Shown piece after piece: positions 52,703-60,013 of a DNA stretch of 64,000 nt (position 1 is its first letter; every line of letters begins with the position of its first letter). The notes beneath the pieces were generated by a model. It saw only the letters and a program-made list of their open reading frames with translations. It was not told the DNA's origin and made no database searches. Where the stretch lies: contig JAHDKO010000015.1 of assembly GCA_018436855.1 (NCBI GenBank), forward strand, positions 149,982 through 213,981, in the 5' to 3' direction. Both the position numbers and the translations under genes were made by a program. The stretch is from Deltaproteobacteria bacterium (GTDB taxonomy: Bacteria > Desulfobacterota > Desulfomonilia > UBA1062).

Positions 52703-53665
52703 CTAGATCGCCTCGATCGTTGACGGAGGTTTGGACGCGATGTTGTACGTCACGCTCACCACCCCGGGCACGTCGCGGACGATCTCGCCGGCGATCTGCT
52801 CCAAAAGGTCGAACGAAAGCCGGGTGGGCGATGCGGTCCGTGCGTCCACGCTGTCCCAGCAGCGCACCTCGATCTGCTGGCCGAAATCTCGCTTGCCGTC
52901 GCGAATGCCGGTCACCCGGTCTTCGTGCAGGACACCCAGGTACTGGAACGCGCCCGATCCCTTGAGCAGGCGCTCGATCACCACCGTTGCCCTGCGGACC
53001 GTCTCGATCCGATCGGGGGTCACCTCGCCGATAATCCGCGCCGCGAGTGCCGGACCCGGAAACGGGATGCGGTCGAAAAGCTCCTCCTGCAGACCCTGTG
53101 CCCTGCCCAGTTTCCTCACGCCGTCCTTGCGGAGCTGAATGAGCGGTTCGAGAATATGGTAGCCGAAGGTCTCCTTGGGGTCGATTCCGAGCTGCTCGAA
53201 CACATTGTGCTGGCGCTTGATGCCTGCCACGGTCTCGTCGATGTCAGTCAGGATCGTTCCCTGGAGAAGATACCTGGCCTCGCTCTCTCTCACGATGCGC
53301 CCGAAGACATTGCGGTAGAAGGTCTGCGTGATGGCCTCTCGCTTTTTCTCCGGGTCGGTGACTCCCTTGAGCGCGGCAAAGAATTCGCTGCGCGCATCTA
53401 CCACCTCGACTTCGACGCCGAGCTCCCGGAAGAACGTCACGACCTGATCGGCCTCGCCTTCGCGCATGAGTCCGTTTTCAACAAAGATCGTCCTCAGTTG
53501 CGGTCCCAGTGCCCGATGCCCCAGCATGGTGACCACGGACGAGTCCACGCCGCCGGAGAGTGCGTTGATCGCCATCCCCTCTCCGACCGCATCTCTGATG
53601 TCTTTGACCTTCTCCTGGATAAAGGCCTCGGTGTTGAGCTCCTGTGCGGTAATCTCCTTTTTCAT
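52703..53665 (-). CDS. guaA: GMP synthetase ATP-pyrophosphatase subunit (no glutaminase domain)
   Basis: GMP synthetase aminates XMP to GMP. This 320-residue protein has the ATP-pyrophosphatase P-loop NALSGGVDSSVVTMLGHRAL and the C-terminal dimerisation domain (GEVTPDRIETVRRATVVIER, SKPPSTIEAI), but no N-terminal glutamine amidotransferase. Most bacterial GuaA proteins are one ~510-525-residue chain; the separate subunit is the archaeal pattern. A partner glutaminase is not in this window; ammonia could also be the donor. ATG 53665 has AGGAG 9 bases upstream. Confidence 0.88.
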   Translation of the reverse strand: MKKEITAQELNTEAFIQEKVKDIRDAVGEGMAINALSGGVDSSVVTMLGHRALGPQLRTIFVENGLMREGEADQVVTFFRELGVEVEVVDARSEFFAALKGVTDPEKKREAITQTFYRNVFGRIVRESEARYLLQGTILTDIDETVAGIKRQHNVFEQLGIDPKETFGYHILEPLIQLRKDGVRKLGRAQGLQEELFDRIPFPGPALAARIIGEVTPDRIETVRRATVVIERLLKGSGAFQYLGVLHEDRVTGIRDGKRDFGQQIEVRCWDSVDARTASPTRLSFDLLEQIAGEIVRDVPGVVSVTYNIASKPPSTIEAI

Positions 53666-53821
53666 TGTCCGGTTCTCCTGTTGATTTGTAGTGGGGTGGT
53701 ACATATCACGGATCAAGAGTGATGCATATTCGTAAAAAATAACGCGAGCTTTTTATGACATGAGGATCGCAGGCCGAGGCACATTTTCCCCGGCAGGGGT
53801 TCTCATCTCCGCCCGGCCTTG

Positions 53822-54119
53822 TCATAGAACAGGGTCTTTCCCGTGCCTGATATCCGCGAGCTTGTCTTCGAGCCCCTGGAGCCCCGTTTCTTTTCTGATC
53901 TCGATAATCGGGAAATGGACCGGTTCATCGCCGAGCCTGAACGACCCCCAATGCACGGGCATGAACCTCTCCGCCCTGAGCTGAACGAACGCCCTGACAG
54001 CCTCTGACGGGCTCATGTGCGAGTGCTTCATGAACCACCCGGGCTCGATGTCTTTCTCTCCCTCGGCTCTTCTTATGCCAAAAATACTTTCAGGTCGGAA
54101 AAGACCGGTTTGGGGTGAT
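53822..54119 (-). pseudogene. 5'-truncated MBL-fold (RomA/NAPE-PLD-like) hydrolase fragment
   Basis: The frame is open from the methyltransferase stop (TGA) down to 53822. Its last ~80 residues read IEPGWFMKHSHMSPSEAVRA, then MPVHWGSFRLGDEPVHFPI, the C-terminal half of MBL-fold proteins of the RomA/NAPE-PLD type (compare EPRWFM-x-HxxPEEAV and HWGTF). All metal-binding motifs of the N-terminal half are absent, so it is a remnant cut off where the methyltransferase gene was placed. Confidence 0.65.
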
Positions 54120-54121
54120 TC

Positions 54122-54892
54122 TCACGCTTCTTGTCCCATTGGCTTGACGCCGATAAATACCCTCATGGGATATTCGCCCCTCCCCAGGATAAAAGGATCG
54201 TAGATGCCGTCCAGTCTTGTCTGCTTTACCGTCAGCCCTGCGTTCTCCACCAGGGTGATCCATTCCGCTCGCGAGAAGAGCCCCAACCTGTGTATGTCCG
54301 TGTAAATGCTCAGATCGTCCTGTCGCCTGATCAGGTAGACAAGGGTGGCCTCATAGGTGGAAGGATTCTGTCTGGGGATGTAGTTGTTTTCGAAGACAGT
54401 GATCTCTATGTCGTCCTTGGCGCCGGTATAGCAAAAGTTGTTTTCCTGGAACTCTTCACGGGTCTTTGCAACGATCAGGAGCACACCGCCCGGCATCAGG
54501 TGCCTGCAGGCCGTATCGATCGCCTTCCGAAGGTCCGGCAGGGTCGCCATGTAGTCAATGGAGTCGGGAATGGCCACGGCATCGAAGCGTTTCTGCAGGT
54601 CGACGCTTCGCATGTCGCCGTGCACATACGTGACCTCGGGGTTGATTTTTCGGGCAATCTCGAGCATTCTCCCGCTGATATCCACCCCTGTCACCCTGAA
54701 ATGCTTTTTGAAGGTGTAGTCATGAATTCCTGCTCCGCAGGCGAGATGGAGCAGGCTTTTCGTTTCGGTCCGGGTGTGTTCTTTGATGAGGGTGACATAG
54801 AGCCCGGCCTCTTCCGCCTGGTCGGCGGGGGAGGAGATGATGGGCTCTGTCCATGCAAGGTCGCCATAACTGAGCCACTCGTTCTTTCGCAT
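54122..54892 (-). CDS. Class I SAM-dependent methyltransferase
   Basis: The 256-residue protein has motif I LLHLACGAGIHDYTF, VTGVDISGRMLEIA (motif II region), YVHGDMRSVDLQKRFDAVAI and HLMPGGVLLIVAKT. The N-terminus MRKNEWLSYGDLAWTEPIIS is seen in a family of methyltransferases acting on small molecules; the substrate is unknown. ATG 54892 has GGAGG 6 bases upstream. Codon use is less GC-rich than the core genes. Confidence 0.85.
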   Translation of the reverse strand: MRKNEWLSYGDLAWTEPIISSPADQAEEAGLYVTLIKEHTRTETKSLLHLACGAGIHDYTFKKHFRVTGVDISGRMLEIARKINPEVTYVHGDMRSVDLQKRFDAVAIPDSIDYMATLPDLRKAIDTACRHLMPGGVLLIVAKTREEFQENNFCYTGAKDDIEITVFENNYIPRQNPSTYEATLVYLIRRQDDLSIYTDIHRLGLFSRAEWITLVENAGLTVKQTRLDGIYDPFILGRGEYPMRVFIGVKPMGQEA

Positions 54893-55072
54893 CCTTTCCC
54901 TCCATATCTCCGGGCAGCAGCCGCACTGCATCGCATTCTTCCGGAACCGGCCATGCCGTCCCCGTCCCCGGCCCGCTTCCCTGTGCCGGACGTATCGATC
55001 AGCAGAGCGCCCTGCATGCGGGTCACGTGCAGTTGAAAAATCCATCAGCAGGATCGGCTTGTCTCGTATTTG

Positions 55073-55912
55073 CTAGAGTTTCTTTGCGACGACCGCAAAT
55101 TCTCTGCCAAGTGACGAGAAAGGCGCTCCTGCGACATCCAGATAGTAGTCCTCGATGGCAAAGCCGTTCTCTTTGAATTCCCTCTCCAACCCTTCAGGGC
55201 TGAAATACTGCAGCCAGTTATAGATAGTACGTGATCGTTTCTCCTCGATGATCGTGTACTTATCGAGAACCACTTTTTCCTTCTCATACTTGAACGTATT
55301 CAGAAATACATAATGCTTATTGGGAGACCAGAAGCCATTGAGGAAACCGGCTTCATACTGCGCTTTCTCTTCTCGTTCGCTGAAGTCTGTAAGAGAATAC
55401 ACGTCGAGCAGAACAAAACCAGAGGGCTCGAGAAGCAGGTGAAATCTGGAAAGGATCTTTCTCCTCTGGGCAGGGCTGAGCGCGCAGAAATCGCACATGA
55501 TCATCAGGATGAGATGAAAGCGGTCGTTTGTTTCAAAATCCAGGTAGTTCCGGTTGATATAATGGATGGGGAGCCTTTCTCTGTCTGCAGTTTCCTGTGC
55601 ATATCTGATCGACCTCTTCGAGAAGTCTATGCCGGTTACGTCTGCATGCCTTCGCGCCAGCCTCGTGGCATACAATCCCGGGCCGCAGCCGAAGTCGGCG
55701 ATCTTTTTCCCTGCCCCGATATTGAAACGGGAAGCTATCCAGTCCACTGATCGATCGATGAAATTTATGTTGCGGGAGGATACATCGATTTCAGGGTTCA
55801 AATGCAACCGGAGCATCTGCCCGGACGTATGCTCATCGGTCCACAGGTCGGCAGCCGTATAGAACTCGAAAGGTTCCGGGCGCGTGTTCATCTTCTCAAG
55901 TTGTTCAAACAT
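55073..55912 (-). CDS. Class I SAM-dependent methyltransferase
   Basis: A second, unrelated methyltransferase of 279 residues: KIADFGCGPGLYATRLARRH (motif I, Gly-rich), VTGIDFSKRSIRYAQE, ILMIMCDFCALSPAQRRK and LLLEPSGFVLLDVYSLTDF. ATG 55912 is selected for the AGGAG 6 bases upstream; the longer start at 55936 has none. It sits 33 bases from a degenerate attC-like site, so it could be a cassette gene, but the evidence for that is weak. Confidence 0.85.
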   Translation of the reverse strand: MFEQLEKMNTRPEPFEFYTAADLWTDEHTSGQMLRLHLNPEIDVSSRNINFIDRSVDWIASRFNIGAGKKIADFGCGPGLYATRLARRHADVTGIDFSKRSIRYAQETADRERLPIHYINRNYLDFETNDRFHLILMIMCDFCALSPAQRRKILSRFHLLLEPSGFVLLDVYSLTDFSEREEKAQYEAGFLNGFWSPNKHYVFLNTFKYEKEKVVLDKYTIIEEKRSRTIYNWLQYFSPEGLEREFKENGFAIEDYYLDVAGAPFSSLGREFAVVAKKL

Positions 55913-55944
55913 CAATTTCTCCTGTCTGCTCTGCAATACAGCCG

Positions 55945-55995
55945 GGCTAATCAGGCACGCGGCTTTTTGCGTCGGCTGAATGAGCGGGGTTGTGT
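55945..55995 (-). other. Degenerate attC-like site (weak)
   Basis: On the minus strand ACACAAC (55995-55989) is followed by a hairpin-forming stretch containing TCAGCCGACGC and GCGTGCCTGA, ending ATTAGCC (55951-55945). The pattern resembles attC but the right core is off consensus. It is 33 bases before a methyltransferase ATG, the distance seen for cassette genes. Confidence 0.3.
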
Positions 55996-56359
55996 ATCGA
56001 TTCTTTCCTCTCCTGCAGAATTGGAACGTTTATGTATTTTCCTCAACCATATAGGGTACCTCTAAAAATACTTATGATAAAGGGTGCATATATATTGCAA
56101 TAAGTCATTGATAATGTTATATTAAGGTCATCGTCTCGGTGCTGGGGTTGTACTCCACAAACCAACTTCACAACGAGATCCTGCTGAAAAGGGAAATCCC
56201 ATGTATCCGATAATAGGCTTGCCGAAGTTGCTCATGTCAAATTCTATCACCTCTGGCCAACGAAAAAAGAAAAATATATTCCCATAAAAAAGGTCGCTCG
56301 ACAAATAAATATAATTGTATCTGAGCCCTTGTGCGATAAGCATTGATTTGTTGGATGTT
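55996..56359. other. AT-rich gap between the methyltransferase and ccdB
   Basis: Between the candidate attC and the ccdB stop about 360 bases are AT-rich and hold no convincing gene. A 91-codon minus-strand opening (56128-56403) overlaps ccdB and shows no known motif. Confidence 0.4.
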
Positions 56360-56674
56360 TTAGAAACCTGTAAATATAAAATCAAGAGCTGAAATAATAA
56401 CATGGCGTTGATCTATTAGGGATCCGATCTTTTCACCCAGAGTGCGAACTGGAACACCAGCCAATTCTGCTGTGGACATGTACACAGTCTTTCGTTTTAT
56501 CTGGAACTGCGGATTAAGATGGTCTATTGGCTTGCCCATTGCTGTGGCGCTCACGAGCGGCGCTACTACTCGTGTTGCAAGGGAATTGAGGAGATCAGCT
56601 TGAAGATCGAGAAGATAAGGAACATTTTTCCTCGTATGCTCATTCGGATTTTCGTATACATCAAATTGAGCCAT
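56360..56674 (-). CDS. ccdB: Type II toxin CcdB (gyrase poison)
   Basis: CcdB traps DNA gyrase in a cleavage complex. The 104-residue product has the family look: MAQFDVYENPNEHTRKNVPY, LLDLQADLLNSLATRVVAPL, HLNPQFQIKRKTVYMSTAEL and a hydrophobic C-terminus with LGEKIGSLIDQRHVIISALD. It begins one base overlapping the ccdA stop (TAATG), typical of the operon. It is in the low-GC cassette region. Confidence 0.93.
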   Translation of the reverse strand: MAQFDVYENPNEHTRKNVPYLLDLQADLLNSLATRVVAPLVSATAMGKPIDHLNPQFQIKRKTVYMSTAELAGVPVRTLGEKIGSLIDQRHVIISALDFIFTGF

Positions 56675-56922
56675 TAGAAGCTCCTCAAATGATCACTAAA
56701 AACTCCTGAGTCTTCCACTCTACGATTATATGCATCGATAGCTTCCTTATTATTTTTTCTCCACATACAGCGTTTTTCCTCTAGCAGCATCTCGACAAGG
56801 CGCTGTTCTAATGCCTTTGATAAGTTGATATTATTCTGCCTTGCTTGCATGAGAAGATCACTGTTGATACTGAGATTCGTAGATTTTTTTGGTGCCTTGG
56901 GATCATAGATATCGACTTGCAT
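56674..56922 (-). CDS. ccdA: Type II antitoxin CcdA
   Basis: An 82-residue antitoxin with an N-terminal DNA-binding part (KKSTNLSINSDLLMQARQNN, ribbon-helix-helix) and a C-terminal toxin-wrapping tail (MWRKNNKEAIDAYNRRVEDS then GVFSDHLRSF), both conserved in CcdA. AGGAGG is 5 bases before ATG 56922. It lies about 80 bases after an attC-like site (57000-57056) in transcription order. Confidence 0.93.
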   Translation of the reverse strand: MQVDIYDPKAPKKSTNLSINSDLLMQARQNNINLSKALEQRLVEMLLEEKRCMWRKNNKEAIDAYNRRVEDSGVFSDHLRSF

Positions 56923-56999
56923 ACCTGCCTCCTTATGCGCATATAATAGATCAATTAATGCGCATTATCAAGCAACGCTTATCGGCATCATTGAGTAGC

Positions 57000-57056
57000 A
57001 TCCAACGTGCGGATCAGCCGCGGCCGAAGGCCGTCGGCTGGATTAGGTGGCCCGGC
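57000..57056 (-). other. attC-like site between ccdAB and vapBC
   Basis: On the minus strand the element ends GTTGGAT (57006-57000), a full match to the GTTRRRY core. It holds the same central palindrome as two other sites (CAGCC-GACGGCCTTCGGCCGCG-GCTG). The left core is degenerate (GGGCCAC near 57056). It separates the vapC stop side from ccdA and so would terminate the vapBC cassette. Confidence 0.6.
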
Positions 57057-57107
57057 TTTGGCCGGTCTTCAAGCATGTATTTAAGTACTCGGCTTCAAGG
57101 CTATTTG

Positions 57108-57488
57108 CTAGATCGTTAACTGGAGCTCAAGGATCTCTTTCATGAGACTGAAATGGTTATCCAGCGAGTAAATTTCACACCGATGCTGTTTTGCGTTCTG
57201 GGCAATTATCAAATCAGGGATACCGATTCCATTTAAACCTTTTTTCAGACACTTGAACTGGAACTCGATAATTTCATTCCAATTGATTTCTAAAGCTAAA
57301 TTCTTGATGTTATACAAAATATTAATAATCTTCTGTTGATCGCGAACCTTTAAAAATGGAACAAGCTCTGCAAGAATAAGATCGTTAATGACAATGAGGT
57401 TTTCATCTATCAAGAAATCAAGCTTTGAAGATACTTCCCCGCTTCTGAAATATTCTATCCAAATGGACGTATCGACTAAGACCGACAT
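57108..57488 (-). CDS. vapC: Type II toxin VapC (PIN-domain RNase)
   Basis: VapC-type toxins cleave tRNA or rRNA. The 126-residue PIN domain has VLVDTSIWIEYF with the first acidic residue, DLILAELVPFL (second Glu), and IPDLIIAQNAKQH followed by EIYSLDNHFSLM with the remaining acids. It overlaps vapB by 13 bases, standard for the module. Located between two attC-like sites. Confidence 0.92.
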   Translation of the reverse strand: MSVLVDTSIWIEYFRSGEVSSKLDFLIDENLIVINDLILAELVPFLKVRDQQKIINILYNIKNLALEINWNEIIEFQFKCLKKGLNGIGIPDLIIAQNAKQHRCEIYSLDNHFSLMKEILELQLTI

Positions 57489-57679
57489 TGACGCCCTCTA
57501 AGAGCATTCATGTCAATGTCCAAATCAACTTTGCCTTTAAATTCCTTCAATCCTGATATTTTCGATTTTCTTATTAAATCCTCTAAGGCAGTTATGATGA
57601 GTTGGGTTTTCGTATTGATATGGGTAGCTTTCATAGCTTCATCAATTAAGTCTTTAGGTAAATCAAGGGTAGTTCTCAT
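57476..57679 (-). CDS. vapB: Type II antitoxin VapB
   Basis: A 67-residue antitoxin with MRTTLDLPKDLIDEAMKATH, the ribbon-helix-helix region found in VapB antitoxins, and a C-terminal part (KEFKGKVDLDIDMNALRGRQ) that should bind the PIN toxin. ATG 57679 is preferred over 57685 because GGAGG then lies 6 bases upstream. It begins about 60 bases after attC B, as expected of the first gene of a cassette. Confidence 0.9.
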   Translation of the reverse strand: MRTTLDLPKDLIDEAMKATHINTKTQLIITALEDLIRKSKISGLKEFKGKVDLDIDMNALRGRQCRS

Positions 57680-57735
57680 AATCATCCTCCATATGCATAA
57701 AAATAACAGTTAATGCATATGATGTCAATGTATAT

Positions 57736-57792
57736 GCCGAACGTGCGGATCAGCGCCGGCCGAAGGCCGCCCGCTGGATTCGCGGGTTCGGT
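57736..57792 (-). other. attC-like site between vapBC and rsgA
   Basis: A 57-base element bounded by GCCGAAC (57736-57742, plus strand) and GTTCGGT (57786-57792). Its centre (GATCAGCGCCGGCCG-AAG-GCCGCCCGCTGG) is the same palindrome as in the sites at 57000 and 63017. The core has C instead of the expected purine in GTTRRRY. The rsgA stop lies 8 bases upstream in transcription order, as usual for a cassette's own attC. Confidence 0.65.
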
Positions 57793-57800
57793 GCCGTGTT

Positions 57801-58856
57801 TCAGTCCTTCATCTGTTTTTTTGCCGTTTTGAGGAATTTCCCAAAAGCCCTGTCCTTTTTCCGCTTGTCCAGGTATGACATCTCATGGAACTCGGACTCC
57901 TTCTTAAGCTTGAGATAGCTGGAATAGCGATCTTCACTCAATTCACCACGCTCGACTGCGGCTCGGACGGCACAGCCGGATTCATGTTCATGGCTGCAAT
58001 TCGCATAGCGGCAATGTGAGGAAAGTGCGGCAAATTCTTCGAACCCCACGTTGACCCCATCTCCGGCACCGACAATGCCCAGCTCCCGCATACCAGGCGT
58101 ATCGATCAGCATCGCACCCTGGCTCAGAACAATGAGCTGCCGGCGGGAAGTCGTATGGGTGCCTTCTCCTGTGCCGCTGACAGCTTTTGTGTGAAAGGCT
58201 TCCCGTCCAATAAGGCGGTTGACGAGCGTCGTCTTCCCGACACCGGATGAACCAAGAAGGCAGTAAGTCCTGCCAGGGGTAAACATCTGCTGAAACTCAT
58301 CGAACCCGATACCGGAGACGTTGCTCAGCGCAAGAACTCTCGCTTTGGAAACAGCGCCCATGATTGAAAGTTTCTCATCCAGTTCGTCCCGGGGGATCAG
58401 ATCCGTTTTCGTGAGAACGACAACCGGTTCAACATGTCCGTCTGCCGCCATTACCAGGTACCGATCCAAGCGATGTGGATTAAAGTCGAAGTGGCATGAC
58501 TGAACAATAAAGGCGGTATCTATGTTGGCCGCAATCATCTGGTAGTCGACTTTTTCACCTGCGGACTTACGCCTGAGGAACGTCTTTCGTGGGAATACCC
58601 TGTGGATAATGGCTGCTGTGTCATCATTGTAATAGTACGCCGTTACCCAATCCCCAACACATGGCAGCTCCATGGAACTCTCAATCTGATATGAAAGCTT
58701 CCCTGTCAGCTCAGCCGGAACTTCTCCAGACTCGTTCTTTATAAGATACGAGCCGCGGTCAACTGCGGATATGCGGGCAAAGCTGCAACCCTCCTGGTGG
58801 AACTCATCGGAATGATCCTCAAACCATTGGTCAAAGCCCAGATCTCTTATTTCCAT
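57801..58856 (-). CDS. rsgA: Ribosome biogenesis GTPase RsgA, possibly a cassette gene
   Basis: RsgA is a circularly permuted GTPase that acts late in 30S subunit maturation. Order of motifs: an OB-fold (about 30-95), VVLTKTDLIPRDEL (G4), then GSSGVGKTTLVNRL (G1), IDTPGMRELG (G3), and a zinc knuckle C-x4-C-x-H-x5-C (CRYANCSHEHESGC). 351 residues from ATG 58856; a GTG at 58868 inside the attC core is an alternative. It is flanked by attC-like sites on both sides, with little other sequence, so it looks like an integron cassette. Whether another core rsgA exists is unknown. Confidence 0.9.
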   Translation of the reverse strand: MEIRDLGFDQWFEDHSDEFHQEGCSFARISAVDRGSYLIKNESGEVPAELTGKLSYQIESSMELPCVGDWVTAYYYNDDTAAIIHRVFPRKTFLRRKSAGEKVDYQMIAANIDTAFIVQSCHFDFNPHRLDRYLVMAADGHVEPVVVLTKTDLIPRDELDEKLSIMGAVSKARVLALSNVSGIGFDEFQQMFTPGRTYCLLGSSGVGKTTLVNRLIGREAFHTKAVSGTGEGTHTTSRRQLIVLSQGAMLIDTPGMRELGIVGAGDGVNVGFEEFAALSSHCRYANCSHEHESGCAVRAAVERGELSEDRYSSYLKLKKESEFHEMSYLDKRKKDRAFGKFLKTAKKQMKD

Positions 58857-58866
58857 ATCGTGTGTC

Positions 58867-58927
58867 ACCCAACGAAAAGCTAAGCCGGAGCCACGAAGCG
58901 GCGATCGGCTTTAGCGAATTGTTTTGG
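58867..58927 (-). other. attC-like site upstream of rsgA
   Basis: On the minus strand CCAAAAC (58927-58921) begins the element, an imperfect hairpin (GCTAAAGCCG ... CGGCTTAGC) follows, and it ends in the perfect core GTTGGGT (58873-58867). The left core is off consensus. It is a different hairpin family from the sites at 57000, 57736 and 63017. It lies at the junction with an acyl-CoA dehydrogenase-like fragment. Confidence 0.55.
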
Positions 58928-59059
58928 CTTTATTTTGGGTTTTCCCATCTGCTCAAAGAAGGCGATGGTTTTGTCCATGATGGCTCTTGACCCTTCATCG
59001 GACATCAGGGACCGATACTTTTTCGGCTGCAGAAGATAATTCATACGGGCTTCTTTCAT
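58880..59059 (-). pseudogene. N-terminal fragment of an acyl-CoA dehydrogenase-like protein
   Basis: From ATG 59059 the frame reads MKEARMNYLLQPKKYRSLMS, DEGSRAIMDKTIAFFEQMGK, then KPKIKPKQFAKADRR and a stop inside the attC-like site. The beginning resembles the N-terminus of certain acyl-CoA dehydrogenases. Only 59 residues remain, so it is truncated at the attC junction. It is 60 bases downstream of the GntR gene, in operon orientation. Confidence 0.5.
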
Positions 59060-59119
59060 CTTGTAAAAAAATCTTGTCTTATGAGGCGCAACTTACGATA
59101 TTTTCAAAAAAAGAGTTAC

Positions 59120-59830
59120 CTAAAAAGAATCGGAACGGGGCAGGTTAATGAACTCGTGAAGACGCTGCTCTCCATGGGCAAGAATGTCTCTCATGGCCTC
59201 CCGCGATTGAACCGGATCTCTCCTGTTCAGATGTTCCAGAAAACGGCGGTTCAGCGCCAGGGATTTTTCCGGAGCCCCCTTGAGGGAATAAAAGAAGCCT
59301 GTAAATACGATATAGACCTGTTTCATGGAGGTAAAGATGAGGCGGATGATTATATCGTTGGAAACCAGAATGATGCGGTAGTGAAAACTGTAATCCAGCT
59401 CGGCCAGCTTTTGAGGAAACTTCAGATTTTTCTCCTTTTCAATCAGATTTTTCTTTAGGAAATCCAGGTCATCCTCCGTGATGCGCGATGCGGCAAGCTC
59501 CGCGGTGAGCGTCTCATTGACTTCGCGGAATTTCAGGATCGACTGCATGGTCTGCGGATCCACGCTCCTGTTGATCAGCATAATCTGGGCAAGCATTTCC
59601 AGTGTGCAGTGGGCTTTAAAATCTTTGACATACGTCCCGCTCTGCGGCCTGGTTTCGGCAAAACCAGAGCCGACAAGCCGGGTCATGGCCTCCCGGATGG
59701 TGGGGCGGTTTGTGCCATAAATGTCGGCCAGATCGCGCTCCGTGGGAAGTCTGCTGTCAATTTTATAGGTTCCGTTAATAATGCCGCGTCGAATGTCCTC
59801 ATATATTTTTTCCGAAAGTTTCTGCGCCAT
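59120..59830 (-). CDS. GntR-family transcriptional regulator (FadR subfamily)
   Basis: The 236-residue protein has a winged-helix domain (YEDIRRGIINGTYKIDSRLP, TERDLADIYGTNRPTIREAM, SGFAETRPQSGTYVKDF) and a C-terminal FCD ligand-binding domain of all helices (ILKFREVNETLTAELAASRI, HYRIILVSNDIIIRLIFTSM). Start ATG 59830 has GGGAGC 6 bases upstream. It is divergent from the enolase-superfamily gene and most likely controls it, through an operator near 59956. Confidence 0.9.
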   Translation of the reverse strand: MAQKLSEKIYEDIRRGIINGTYKIDSRLPTERDLADIYGTNRPTIREAMTRLVGSGFAETRPQSGTYVKDFKAHCTLEMLAQIMLINRSVDPQTMQSILKFREVNETLTAELAASRITEDDLDFLKKNLIEKEKNLKFPQKLAELDYSFHYRIILVSNDIIIRLIFTSMKQVYIVFTGFFYSLKGAPEKSLALNRRFLEHLNRRDPVQSREAMRDILAHGEQRLHEFINLPRSDSF

Positions 59831-59946
59831 GTTCTGCTCCCGCTTTGTTAAAACTTTATCTTTAAAAAAGGCTAATCCCATTTTCTCAAATCAAATGTCC
59901 ACTGAATTTTTCGGCGCCCTGCTCTCTACATGCTTGAAAATACGTC

Positions 59947-59975
59947 TTGACAAAATTGGCTATACCAAATTAGAT
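59947..59975 (+). promoter_or_regulatory. Sigma-70 promoter with embedded palindrome (likely GntR operator)
   Basis: TTGACA (59947-59952) and TTAGAT (59970-59975) are spaced by 17 bases. Between them lies TTGGCTATACCAA (59956-59968), a palindrome of the TTGG-N5-CCAA type that could be a GntR/FadR-like operator. Binding there would block the promoter of the enolase-superfamily gene. Confidence 0.6.
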
Positions 59976-60013
59976 GTATACACCCTGTTGAAAAAAAAGA
60001 AAGGAGGAAGCCC

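Noticed and set aside
56128..56403. 91-codon minus-strand frame after ccdB
   Set aside because: Overlaps ccdB, lacks a ribosome-binding site and known motifs.
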